A stretch of DNA of 64,000 nucleotides from Omphiscola glabra (GCA_964017045.1 OZ024806.1:9010488-9074487), one strand, 5' to 3'. Counted from the first letter of the stretch, positions 36,562 through 48,599 are shown. Notes: generated by a model from the letters alone, not told the origin. Made by a program: numbers and translations.

Positions 36562-39500
36562 TTATAGTGATATTTCTCGCAGGGTGTGACCAGTTATGGC
36601 ATAAGCTTTGTTGTTTTTCCCACTGATGCTTGGAGGAGTAGAGGAATCGTAACTTGCTGTATCGTACTTTGAGTCATACTTTGGATATCTGCGGGAAGAA
36701 AAGCAGATTTTTTGTAATCCTTTATTTATAACTATTTTTGACACATAGTTTTACAAATGTTGGGGGAGGGGGTGGGGGAGGGGTGGGTTTCTTTTAACAA
36801 GCACACACTTTGGGTAAAGGGCTTTATACTTATGCCAGAAAATGTTAGGAACAAGGGCCCCCCCTGTAGCCACAATGCCCTGTAGCCACAATGCTCTCGG
36901 CAACATCAAGTCATGCAAATCAGGAGAGTATGATCCTGCTCATAGATATTTGTGGAAATCCATACTACTGCTTACCCAAATCTGAAACCTTCTTGATGTA
37001 ATGTTTGTACAGTTAAACTAAATTCTAGAGTTAAGAATTATTCCTCAATTATGTCAGAATAAATATCTGGAATTTTAAATGGACTCTAATCATTCATCAT
37101 CATGTCCCTTAGTCCTTGGATCATTGGGGTGCTACAGATGACATCAAAACTATCCTATACATAGCATGGCCTAGTTTTAATCCGGTCCTCTTTTTGATGT
37201 TATCTTCCCATCTTTTCTCTGTATTCCTCTTCTTCTCCCTCCTCTAGTTGTGCCCTGCATGATTTCTTTGGCAAGTCCTTGTTTTCTGGTCACATGGTCA
37301 TACCATTCAAGTTTGCGCTTTTTTACAGACACCAGGAGGTCATCGTACTGCCCTTGATGAATCCCTTCTTTCACTTGTTCATTGGTGATATGGTCTCTAT
37401 AGTAGATGCCAATAATGCCTCTGAAAGATCTCATTTCCATCGCCTTTATTTTCCTTTCAAGATCTCCTAATCATTCAATGTAGCTCTAATCATTCAATGT
37501 AGCTCTATTCCATTTCCAGGCTCAATGAATTGCAGTTGAAAACACACACAGTAATTTTAAGTATTTTTAAATTCAAAACCGAAAAGACATAATAAGGCTT
37601 TTATATTGCAGTTTTCAATAAGTGGTAAAAATATTTATTTTACTTCAGCATGGGAAACAATGGGCACATTATTGGTCACAATTTCAAATTTAAAAGTGGC
37701 CTAAATGTTTAAAAAGTATACAAATGTTTAGGCACCTATTTAAGTGATTTTTTTTTTTTTAATTTCAATTACTGCTCTTCCACCACATTGTATTTTAAAT
37801 AAATATGAAAACATATAAAAACTTACTTCTTGGTCCTTGACCGACAGATGAGAAGAATTATCAGACATATGACAACGAAAAGAAGGACACCGCTGACGGC
37901 AACCAGTGACCACGTGGTTAACTCAAAAGTTGACGCCTTGGCCGGTTCTGCTTCAGCAGGCTCTTTGAAATAATCTGTTGGTAAATGTATGCAAATATAT
38001 GGACAGTGTTAAACCTACTACAATGCTGACATGCTGAGCCTGATATAATTAATGGTGACAGTTTCAATCCTGTCACGTTTCCCTTACCCAACGTGCGTCT
38101 TATTTTTTTTTTTTTTTAAAAGTCAAAACTTCTTCATCGCAATCTATTTGCTGTTATTTCTATTTTGAGACCTCGACATGCCCACCAGTATAATCAGAAA
38201 AAAAAACAGACCGCACAATTTTTCACTATTTACATAAGTGCATGATCAATAGCATTAAAAGCTGTGCAGCCTTATTGCTTGGATACACGGGGCAGTTGTC
38301 CAGAGCAAGCTCCCCACCCCAAAATTTCCAAAAGAAACACTGATGATAATACATGGGCCAACTTGGGCCCAAAATGCTTTTCCTAGCGTTACTCGAGGAA
38401 TGGGGGGGGGGGGGGGCCTCGGTGCAATACTTTGCCCTGGGCCCACGATGCTGTTTCAGATGTTGGCCCCGATTAAAAGTGCCCATATGAAAGAACCGAA
38501 AGCTTGATAAACTTAATTGTTAGCATTAAGCTTACAAGGTGAGTAGCCAGCCAGCTTAGGATAGTAATCATTCCAGAAATGGAATTCATTCTGTCTGTAA
38601 TTGACTCTGTTCTCTGAGACGTTGTTGATGTTGAGGTAGGTGTGGTTCTCTGTGTTGTAGTGCCACCAGGTTATGTTGCGAAAGAAGCGGATCTGTTCCG
38701 TCCTGGGCGTCGGCTCACTGCAATAACCAGGCAGAGGAAATAAACGATGTGTTGCATGGGAAAACAAATCACCCGTGATTCCAGGGTTATCAATGATAAG
38801 AAAACCTCAGATGATGTGATAAGGAGAAAAAATAAATGTTTTTATGAACAAATAATCCTCAAGCGCCTGCCATGAAAAATATCTCAAGACGTTTTTCTGT
38901 ATAAGTATAAGCTTAGTGTATGTGAATGAAAAAAAAATTTATTCTTGTTTAGTGGTAACAGTTGATTGAAGACTGCAGTAAGTAATAAACACAAACTAGT
39001 CTTTATAGTTATAGTACGACTTTAAGTTCATTGTTAAGGACCACTGGAACCCATTATAATTTCTGCCGAGATCATGTTGCAAACCAATGACTTTAAAAAA
39101 ATGTATTAAAATTTTTTTTTAAATAAGACTTTCTCTCAAAGAGTTTAAACACGCTTAAAAATAGAATTTCTTAAAATGCATTATGCAAAGAAAGTCTGTG
39201 GAGAGAAAATATTTTCAAAAATTAATAAAAATCAAACATATTTAAGTTTCATCTACATTCAGTTTGAATCCTTTGGCTTCATAAAGGGCACATCTACACC
39301 TCTGAACAGTATTACTTTGCGAGATGCATTTAAAGTAATGTAAATTACCCCTTGGATAGAAAGTCTTTTTTGAAAGAATGTTTAACCCTTTACAGTCCGA
39401 TGCGCCCGAAATGCGCCGATTTTTTCCTTAAGCTTACAGTCCGTTGCGGCCAAACCCGCCCGCTTTGCCCTGCTGCGAGGTTGTTTACTTTCGTTCTTAG

Positions 39501-42500
39501 CACAGCGGAAATTCATTGCGCATTACTATTTATAGTTCTACCGGAAGAAAGCCTCGTTGTCGGCATTTATTTTGATACTAGTTTGATCGCGGTGTCTTTA
39601 GGGGCTGATTTTCTACGATTTTTTTAAAAGTTGCGATTTTTTCACTGTAAAAAATGGCTATCAAAGCCTTGGATACAATTTTGAAAGAACTTAGGACTAA
39701 TGAAGCTTCACTATTTCATAAATCTAGTGTCCCTGAAACTGTTTTTTGGTGCAACTTTTGCTTTAATCATTTCTTTGTATTTAGGTATTTTTTATTTTAT
39801 TTTCTTGCTTATAGTTTATTTTCTGTAAATTAATTAGATAAAGAACCTTCATTTAGAATGGAGTTATGACCCTTTGCTTGGTCACTAGGATTAGAAAAGG
39901 ATGAATAGGCGTGGACTGTAAAGGGTTAAACAAACCATTTTTTTTTTAAAACAACCATTCCCCCATCTACCCTACTTCCGCCATTCAACATGTGTGCATG
40001 AATGTCAACAAAAGAAATGACAAGATGGAAATGTGAGTAGAAATAAAGTATTTAATTAAAAAGAAAGTAGCAAGTACGCACCCAGAGCTGGTGAAGTTTG
40101 TTATCATGTTTATCATGAATTCTGAAATATTTCTGTCCGAATAGTCATATTCCTGCCTAGGAAATAGTCCCAGGAGCTCTCTGTAGGTTTCATTGATGAA
40201 CGGAAATCCAAAAATATAGTCCAAATCTTGGCCATGGTTTATACCTTATTAAAAAAAAGACAGATTTTCAATGTCAGTAAATAATTTTATTCAAATTATT
40301 CTGAAATTCACTCTTATAACAGTATGATTTGTGTATTAATAAATAGTATATCTTTGCATCAATTTCAATTTTTTTTTTTTTTATTTTAACTAAATTTTTA
40401 ACTCATCTTTAGATAGCTTTATAAATTGTAAAAAAGGTGACTAGGTTAGCAGTGGTCTTTGCATAACATAGAGGTGCTGTATGAATCTCACCTCGCCATT
40501 GCGGAGCATAGTTTCTGTATGAGCTGTACTCAAACACATAGAGAAAGACTGTTGAGTACTGCACCTGCTGCCGGATGGTCTCACTGAGAGCAGCTCCAAA
40601 CATATAGTCGCCCATCATCTAATGTGCACCAAAGAGATAAATAATACAAATCTTCTGAGTTATTTCTCCATGGGGGAGAATGATATTTCATAAGTTTGGC
40701 TGATGAGGTTTTTTTGTCAGTAATGAAAGAAGGGTATTAAACTTTTGACTCAAACAACAGCCCTGTGGTGCAATGGTAGCATTACATCTCTATATCTTGG
40801 CTGCACAGCAGTCTAAAACTGAGTCAATTCCAAGGTGGCGAGCTGTAGTTAATTCAAATCCCCAGCAAAAGCCAAGACAAGTTATATCACCACCAGCACC
40901 GTTAACCTTGGATGGCAACTCATAAGAGATGGCAAACTCGGAAATCAAACCCGGAGATGGAGTCCCTTAGGCGGCGACATTGAAAATATGGTGAACTCCT
41001 GCAACGTGGAACGCATAAAAGCACAGTGGAACACACAGCTGCTCATCCACTGCATCCTGGTCCTATTCCAGTCGTCTTGACTTAGTCTTGCAATTGGATA
41101 AAACAGACAAGGACGAGAGATTGAATCTGGTGAATTGAGCAACTCTCCCTCACTTTAAACAAAAAAGAGCTCAAGTCAAGGCTACTACTCAAGTCAAAGC
41201 CTTGGTCATCTTTCTTATGTGAAGGACAAACAACAATAATAGTAATAATCTGGGTCACAACGAAAAAGTAGGAAATTCCAATGGGCCTGAGGTAATTCCC
41301 AACCAAACAGCAAGTAAGCAAGATCAAAACAATTGGCAAAAATAAACCCCAAAAAAATTGAAAAGAAAGTTTTGAAGGAGGTAAAGAGTTTTGGTTACAA
41401 AAAAAAAACCTCTACCAACTTTGTCAGAAGACGGCAGTAAACTTAACGTGGCAATTTAATACCAGATTTCCTCTGCTATCCTGACATATGATAAAGAAAG
41501 GTGTGAGACATCCATTGATATTTTGGTTGGGAGCCAACATAGTGCAAATTGTTTGCTAAATGTCTGTGAAAATGTTGTCCTTTATTTTGAATTGTTTTTC
41601 TTTTTAACATGAGAAGGATGTCATGTGACATCTACCACATGAATCTGCCACTTTGAAGCAATTAAAAATAACAAAAAAAACTTACCTCAATGAGCTCCTT
41701 GCGAATGAAGCTGTAGTTTTTAGGTTGAGGCCAGTAGGTGTACTGAAAGCTCATGGCATCAAACACAGCATTGCGGTCATCAATGTCTCTGTACCTGATG
41801 AATTCGTCTAGGATGTTCTGGAACTGCGGTTCTGTCACCCCATCAATAAGATTTGGCAGATTGGCTGAGATATAAAAAAAAAAAAAAGAGGTTGCGTAAA
41901 TTGTTTTAAAAACCATGAAGCTGGGTTAAAAATTATTTTTAACTCAATTATTAAATTAAAGCTTAAGTAAGGTGAAAATTAAGAGGACTTACGTATGAAA
42001 TAAGCGCCCTCGTCTCTCACCATGCCAGCTAAGACGGGCACTTTCATCTGTCGAATCTGGCGGCGAAGATCACCGGGTGGATCAGGCAGAAAGGCATAAT
42101 TGACGCCCACAATACCTCCATCAACAACAGGCGCCCAAGGATTACCTATTTTACCTGGCTGTATAAATTTAATGCAATTGCAAAAGAATTACCAGAAATT
42201 TTGTTCAGTCATGGCTGATGGGTATAGATGGGCTTGAAATGGGTCAAAATTGTTATGACAAATTGTGTTGATTTGTGGGGTTAAATCCAAAAAAAAAAAA
42301 AAAAAAAAGTCCAATCTCAATAAATATGATTATTTAACCCTAATTTTAACATAAAAAATATGTCAGTGAGGTGAGATATAAATTTTTTTTTTTTTTAAAC
42401 CATCTAAGGATTGCTGTAAAGACTTTAAAGACAATAACTTTCACTGATGGAGAATACAATTTTATGGTCATCACCCACCCTCCAACACAACTCTTGTACC

Positions 42501-45500
42501 CAACAAATCAGACAGGTGTAAACAGATGAGGCATTTCAAAATGTGATTACGCCATTTTAAGAATCGGTAGTCTTATTTAAAAGTTTAATTACTCACCAAC
42601 ATGGCTACCAGAGCCGAGGCATTGACTATCTGCTCAAAACTTCTGTAATGTCGCAGGCAGTCAACCATTTGTTGAGAATCCACCTCTGGACACCCAACTT
42701 GTTTACACAGTCGTCGGGCATATTCTAAAGCATCTGCCTTGGACAGCACTGCCCACTCGCTTAGTTCAGAGCCACTGAGCATAATGGCCTGATTAAACAA
42801 ATCTAAATGAACCAGATGTACAGCACTTAGCCCATGTTACACAGATAATATTTTCAATAAAATTAAGAGTAATTAATGATCGTTATTTTACCATCAATAA
42901 TTATGGTTTTACACCTCCAAGTAATAGTCTATTCTCCTATTTTAGATCATAGATATATCTTGCTAATATATTTGGTAGCTAAAGCCAATGGGCATGGATG
43001 AAATTCATTTTAAAAAATGCATTGGGAAAGAACTAAGAACTTGTACAAAAAAATATGTGTTCAAAACTAATATAAAAAAACCTAAAAATAAAAATAAAAT
43101 AATTTTCACTGAAAAATATATTAGAGCATTATAGTTTTTAAATTTTACACTGTAGCACGGCAACAATAAGAAACTTTATCTAAATGATTACTATTTGTAT
43201 CTATTTATTTTAACTTAATGATTAATGCTTTTATCAATTTATTCTTTACATGCTGGACTTTTTCAATGTGAAAAAAAAAAGCAACGATATCTAAAATGTT
43301 TTTCTTACCAACACTTCTTGGCGACAACAGATGCATCCCCACGCTGGCAGCCCCCGCACTATGTCCCATCACAGTGATTTTATTGGGATTTCCTCTGAAA
43401 GATTTGATGTTGTTCTGTATAAACTTCATCGCTTTCACCTGGTCAAACATTCCATAATTCCCAGCGGAATAGCGGTCACCGGTACTTAAAAAGCCTGTGA
43501 TGCAAAATAAATATTTTAAAATGACTTTACCTGTCACCCATTCACAGTGTCACTAAGTAAAGGATTTTTTTTTAATGTGCTATTCCAGAAATTAGACTTA
43601 CCCAGAGCATTTAGTCTGAAGTTAATGACTACGACAACTATAAATCTCTCAGCTAGAAAAATTCCAGGGAATTGTTTGGAAGCACCCATAATAAAACCTC
43701 CTCCATGTATGAAGACAAGGACTGGGTACAAGTTCGGAGAGGATGATGGGGATTCATTGGTCATCTGAAGAAGTTGGGACAAAAAAATGAAATTGTTAAA
43801 TTTTAATGATGCATTGAGCTATCAGAATTACAGCTTAATTGATTAAATCACCAGCATATTATACTGCCATGTTCAACCTTATACATTATAAAAGTGTTGG
43901 AGTGCGATAAAGCTTTAAAATAGATTAAATAAACACGAAAAATATATGTCAATATAACAATATATATTAAGCTTTAATAATAATTTTACATTACACATAA
44001 GTAAACGTTTCATTACTTTGTTTCTGCCTGGTTTTTATCTCCCCTTTTTTTAGGTAAGATATATATATATATATATATATACCGGTATGTAAATTTGATT
44101 TATACTTATTTATATGTCTTGCTGAACTGATGAAGGCATGTGTTGAAAAATATACTTATGTGTAATGTAAAATTATTATTAAAACTTAATATATATTGTT
44201 ATATTGACACAGATTGTTCGTGTCTATTTAGCCCTTATACATTGCATGTTACAAAGGTAATTACATTGAATTTTTGTTTAATAAATATTGTAGTGGACTG
44301 AAAAATGAATTCCTGTCTATAATTGATCACATTAAACCAGCGGTTCTCAAACTGTGGGTCACGACCCCTTTGGGGGTCAAACGACCCTTTCCCAGGGGTT
44401 GCCTAAGATCATATAAAAAACAAATACTCTCCAGTTATGAAGAAGAAACTAAAATAATTTAGTGGTTGGAGGTCGCCACAACATGAGGAACTGTATTAAG
44501 GGGTCGCGGCATTAGGAAGGTTGAGAACCACTGCATTAAACAAAAGTTCAATTTTTTTTAAATTAGTGTAGTCTCCTTTATGAGGTATATTTGATTGTAT
44601 AATATAAAAAGAAATTAATAAAACAATATTATAAGTATCCTTATAGACCATTGTGAGGTCTCAGTGTTGAACTTAAATTTTGAAAAATTCTTGCATTCTA
44701 GGCTAAAAGCTACACAAATGAAAATGCACTAAATTTGAGCAAGAGCGACTCTTACATTTGGTGTGTAGATATCAAGATAAAGGCAGTCCTCTGCCACCTC
44801 TGAAAAGTCCCAAACAGTTTCTTTAACCAACCACGGCATTTGAGGGCATGCAGGCTTGTGTTTGGTGGCATCATAAGTACCATACCAGAATGGATCCTCA
44901 TCGGGGTTCTGAAATAATAAGCCTCGATGTTTTGATCCGAATAAAGGAATAGTCAAACCCTGGTCTACCCATTTAATTACCATCTGAGTGTCTTTCAATA
45001 AGTACACAAGATATATTTTTTTCTTTTAGTTTTTATTATTTAAATTACTTAAAGCTGATTTTTAAACCTTAAATTAAATTATGACATATTGCTATTTATT
45101 ATGGAAAAGTATTCATACATTATGTGAAACAACTTTTCATTCATCATTTTCAGCTGATCCTGGTTAGTTTTAATAAAGTTAATAGTGATGAGCTGATCCA
45201 ATTCAACTATGAATCATATTTTTTCATCATATTATATGGCCAAAGGATGCATTCACAATTTACACTGGATCAGAATGAATTGAAATATATAGTTATTCCA
45301 ATTCTAATGCAGGTTTAAACAAGTCTTTCTGGAAGGTTGATTATAATTTTAAATTTCACCTGAGGCATGCATGAGACTCACTGACCTCAAATAACCTAAA
45401 ATGGTCACCCCATATAAACAAAATTTCAAAAAAAGCCAACTCCACACTAGGTTTTATTAGAAGAAATCTGCGCCACTGCCCAACATCCTGCAAACGAAAT

Positions 45501-47915
45501 GCCTATCTTGCACTCGTTCGTCCGATACTAGAGTATGGTGCAATCATCTGGGACCCATACCTCAAGCAAGACGTGGACAAATTGGAGCGAATCCAACGTA
45601 ACGCAATGCGCTTCATAGCACGTGACTATAAAACCACCACGCCTGACTACGTCACTGGTCTTTTAAACAGATTTGACATCCCCACTCTCAAGGACAGACG
45701 AGAAAAGATCCGCCTAACATTCTTATATAAAATGGCCATGGGGCTAATTCCGGCCATCCCAGCAAACAATTATCTTATCCCACAGAAGCCAGGCCGATTA
45801 ATTAGAGCCAAACAGTCACTTAACACTGACTTAACATCTGACAACCCCATGAGAAATTACACCCGAAACAATAACAAATGCTTCACTGTGCCTCGGAGTA
45901 ACACAGTGCAACATAAGCAGTCATTCTTTCCACGCACCATAATTGCTTGGAACAACCTGGACAATACCGCCGTGAACTCGACAACGATCGAAAGCTTCAA
46001 GGCCGCCCTGGCATCTGCTAGGGGCCATTAGATTGGCAACATCGCTTCCCCAACCGTTGCACATATGCCAGTATATGGATGCAGCAATGTACCGAACCAG
46101 AAGTGAAGCATGATGGATGAAGGGATTATTTTTAACAATAAAACCACTGTGAGTTGACCGATTAGTTTGGATTTATCACCTTAACTAAGATTACTAAGAA
46201 ACATGAGGTGTATTATTTCCATCATCTTAACTCAACTACAGAAGAGGGTAGCGTTTCAAAAAAAAAAATTTTCTTTTTAATAATAAAAGGTACTTGCACA
46301 AAACACATTTTGAGAACTTACATGAAACCGATACTTCTCCCTCCATTCACTTCCATATTGCTCTAGAGTCTTAGCATAAGGAACCCCAAGATAGGCATTA
46401 ACCCATCTGTTTGGAAGATTTTCATACTGGGATGAATAAGTAACTCCTCGAATCTGAAAGTTTAATCACAAAAAAAATAATAATTATTTGAAAAGTTTAT
46501 ACACACAATAGTAATTAATAGGTAGTATTGGTAGTATGGCAGGAGAAGCAATCAGAGAACTATGTGGGTACATATGATGTACCATATCTGAGCAAGTTTT
46601 ACAATAATTAGGGTTTGGGTCAGTGGTGTTCTATTTAAACTCAAGCCTTTCAGCCTGTAGGTCACATTGACCCACAACACTTTAAAAAAAATTTAAAAAC
46701 ACTTAAAACAAATAATGGTGTTAATATTCATAATCTGCATGTGAACCGATCAGAGTTTTTTAAAAATTGTTAAAGATCTCTGACTAAAAATCTCAACAAA
46801 TATTTCATTTTTTTTTAAAATAACTGTAGTTGATAAAGAATGCTTGCTCATGTCTCTGGATGACCTCAATTTCAGGACAGCACTCAAGTGGGACAATACA
46901 GCAAAAGAAAACTGTGGAGGAGCCAAATGAAACTGGCACAGATGAATGAATAATGATCTGCAAAATAGAAAACTGACACTCCAGAATGCTCTGACTCTGT
47001 GACTGTAATGTTCTTTGGCCCTGGGAACACATATCATATATGGACTGAATGATTCGGCAGAGGAGTGAATCCTAAGCCTAAGGCTAACCCAGTTGTGTCT
47101 AATTTGTCAAGAAATACCAGTATTAAATCATATCAATTAAACCCTTCAATGTCATAGTCATATGTAGTAGTAGCCCACTGTAGCAGTCTAAAGAGCCTAT
47201 CCTATTAATAGCCTATTATTTATATAATGAAATAAAAATAAGATAAAACAGGATGACTCTACAGATAATATTGTATACTTAATATACCCATAGATTATTC
47301 TATTAATAGGATATGGGAAATCGCAGCAAATACAATGGGCCATATCATAGAATAGTCCTAGGACTCATAGGCTAAAGATTTAAAAGAATATAGATACAAA
47401 AAATACAGGTAGAACTTTCCCTACAGCAGTTGATCGGGTAGGAAATTAGTAAGACACGGTAAGGTTAAACCTGAAAAAAGGAACGCAAAAAAACAACGAA
47501 CATGTCGGCAGGAAGCCTTCATCAGCGAACAAACATAAAAACGAATAAAATTAAAAATATAAAAAAATTATAATGTAGCACTTAGCTTAGAAGTAGTGTC
47601 CAAGAGGGCAGCAAAAGATATATGTGCTCAGGTATCTTTATTATAATTATAGATGTAATGTAGTGAGTATAGTCATACTCATAATGTTGTTTTATAATCT
47701 TAAATTCCAATTAATATTCGGTTTTTCAAATAGCTGAAAATCCAAAATAGAAGTTGTAAATTAATACGTACAGGTCCGTAAGCTGTGTCGACTACAACAT
47801 TTCCCATTATACTTTTGATTCTTGTTTGACCACAAGCTGGGGACAAAGACATCACCACTAAGGACGTCACCAGCAAAACCAACACACCTCTACTCTTGGA
47901 CATCGCTTCCTCCAT
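36562..47915 (-). CDS. transmembrane carboxylesterase (cholinesterase/neuroligin superfamily), 13 exons, 691 residues
   Basis: Minus-strand exons are 47915-47772, 46453-46322, 44908-44756, 43764-43602, 43494-43309, 42802-42597, 42158-41993, 41864-41686, 40618-40492, 40244-40082, 38717-38536, 37974-37827 and 36688-36562. All have GT-AG borders and consistent phases, totalling 2076 nt. A signal peptide spans about residues 1-29 (LVLLVTSLVVMSLSPACG). The alpha/beta-hydrolase domain shows LGVPYA, AEDCLYLDIYTP (131-142), oxyanion HGGGF (163-167), nucleophile GHSAG (S243), DEGAYF (E378) and NHGQDLDYIFG (H489), so the triad is complete. N-glycosylation sequons cluster at about 495-580. One membrane helix (622-644) is followed by basic RSRTKK and a 45-residue tail ending ISL, a possible class II PDZ ligand. 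Neuroligins share this layout but lack the catalytic serine. Likely a cell-surface ester hydrolase and/or adhesion molecule; substrate unknown. Confidence 0.95.
37100..37460 (-). mobile_element. decayed RTE-like LINE fragment in esterase intron 12
   Basis: On the minus strand, an open frame (37440-37177) carries SFRGIIGIYYRDHITNEQV, KKRKLEWYDHVTRKQGLA and a GTTRGGRRRG motif. These are characteristic of the region after the reverse transcriptase domain in RTE-type LINEs. A frameshift near 37190 moves the remainder (TGLKLGHAMY and so on) into another frame, followed by stops. It is a non-functional fossil on the same strand as the host gene. Confidence 0.75.
39382..39929. mobile_element. non-autonomous piggyBac-like element in esterase intron 10
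   Basis: The left end is TTAACCCTTTACAGTCC and the right end GGACTGTAAAGGGTTAA, a perfect 17-bp inverted repeat that includes the TTAA target sites used by piggyBac elements. CCCTTT-type termini also fit that superfamily. A subterminal near-copy of the TIR (TTACAGTCCGTTGCGGCC) lies at about 39435. A short frame from 39654 starts MAIKALDTILKELRTNEASL and ends after about 60 codons, possibly a transposase N-terminal remnant. The element is 548 bp and cannot encode a full transposase. Confidence 0.85.
40758..41230 (+). mobile_element. tRNA-derived SINE-like element in esterase intron 8
   Basis: An RNA polymerase III A box, TGGTGCAATGG (40766-40776), fits TRGYNNARNNG exactly. A B-box-like AATTCAAATCC (40851-40861) matches the GGTTCGANTCC consensus at most positions. 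The 75-bp spacing is longer than in a tRNA. The body is shared, inverted, with 22535-22885 and 4206-4380. An AAT-rich tail follows at about 41229-41250. Length and structure suggest a tRNA-headed SINE, antisense to the esterase gene. Confidence 0.7.
43926..44235. repeat. long foldback (inverted) repeat in esterase intron 3
   Basis: The arm at about 43926-44008, containing GTCAATATAACAATATATAT, recurs as its reverse complement at about 44155-44235. The arms are about 75-80 bp and nearly identical. The loop of about 150 bp holds an (AT)n run. In the nascent transcript this would form a long hairpin. It could be a foldback MITE; no target duplication was identified. Confidence 0.85.
44338..44533 (+). 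mobile_element. SPIN/URR1-like hAT MITE, copy 3, in esterase intron 3
   Basis: The element reads CAGCGGTTCTCAAACTGTGG through GGTTGAGAACCACTG and contains GGGTCAAACGACCCTTTCCC. A perfect 8-bp duplication, CATTAAAC, is at 44330-44337 and 44534-44541. The centre has diverged from the other copies. Confidence 0.92.
45375..46106 (+). mobile_element. 5'-truncated LINE (jockey/CR1-like) in esterase intron 2
   Basis: One uninterrupted frame from about 45375 to the stop at 46029-46031 encodes the C-terminal part of a non-LTR retrotransposon polyprotein. It contains NLKWSPHINKI, STLGFIRRNLRHCP, the canonical ALVRPILEYGAIIWDP, DKLERIQRNAMRFI and a FPRTIIAWNNLDN block near the end. The 3' UTR runs to CCGAACCAGAA near 46106. 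The frame is intact, so the copy is fairly recent. It is antisense to the esterase. A second piece of the same 3' end lies inverted at 53332-53521. Confidence 0.88.
47460..47640. repeat. possible dispersed repeat shared with 29700-29905
   Basis: It carries CATGTCGGCAGGAAGCCTTC and the CCAAGAGGG word in the same order as the copy at 29700-29905. It lies in esterase intron 1. Class unknown. Confidence 0.4.
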
Positions 47916-48085
47916 TGTAAACGAGTAGCCTATAGATTTAAGCTGGGAGGATTATAATGAGTCTGTCTGTGGCTATTTCACAACCATTTCCGCATCTACA
48001 CAGTGGCCTCCATTTTCAAAACAAATGGTGGACGGAAACGCTTTGTCACGTGACGATGTGACTGTTTTAATGCTTCACCTGTCAG
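47916..48085. promoter_or_regulatory. candidate bidirectional promoter with GTCACGTGAC box
   Basis: This 170-bp segment separates the esterase start codon (minus strand, 47915) from a strong splice donor CAG|GTAAG at 48085/48086 on the plus strand. That donor could end a non-coding first exon of the coiled-coil/protease gene. It contains the perfect 10-bp palindrome GTCACGTGAC at 48045-48054, identical to the E-box core bound by USF/MITF-TFE factors, and CCTCCATTTTC, a YY1-like word. No TATA box was seen. Promoter function is inferred only. Confidence 0.45.
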
Positions 48086-48442
48086 GTAAGAAGCAGGGGA
48101 CAAAACCACGAAAATGTGCTACATATTTTTTATTACATTTAATCAATGTTTTAAATTAAAGTTATTATCAAGAACGATGTTTCGATATTTAATACCATTT
48201 TAATTTTAGAATGAAGAGTAAAAAGGAAATCATATACCAAGGGTGTAATGTTGAAAATAAAAATTATTATGTTATCCATCTAAAGCAGGGTTTCTAAACA
48301 CGACATGGGCTGCCGGCATTCCCCAAGGAAAATAGTTATTTTATAGAACAGAGAAGCCATTCAAATCATAACTATTAAGTTTGCAATTTTGTGTGTTATT
48401 GGTTTTCAGGAACTGCTCTCCTCATTATATATATTATATAGG

Positions 48443-48599
48443 CAGTGGCGTAGCGAGCTTAACTCGCGCCCGGGGCACAATACCTTTTTAGCGCCCCCCC
48501 CCCTTTCGAGAACCATACAATATTATATGTAAAATATACCATTTGGTCCCCCTTTGTGAGTAGCGCCCGGGGCATGATGCCCCCCTCGCTACGCCACTG
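48443..48599. mobile_element. hAT-type MITE (same family as 22622-22787)
   Basis: The ends are CAGTGGCGTAGCGAG and CTCGCTACGCCACTG, with a perfect 8-bp duplication, TATATAGG, at 48435-48442 and 48600-48607. The interior matches the 22622 copy closely. Confidence 0.9.

Noticed and set aside
40761..40862. Functional tRNA gene
   Set aside because: The A and B boxes are too far apart and no cloverleaf stems can be formed. It is better explained as a SINE head.
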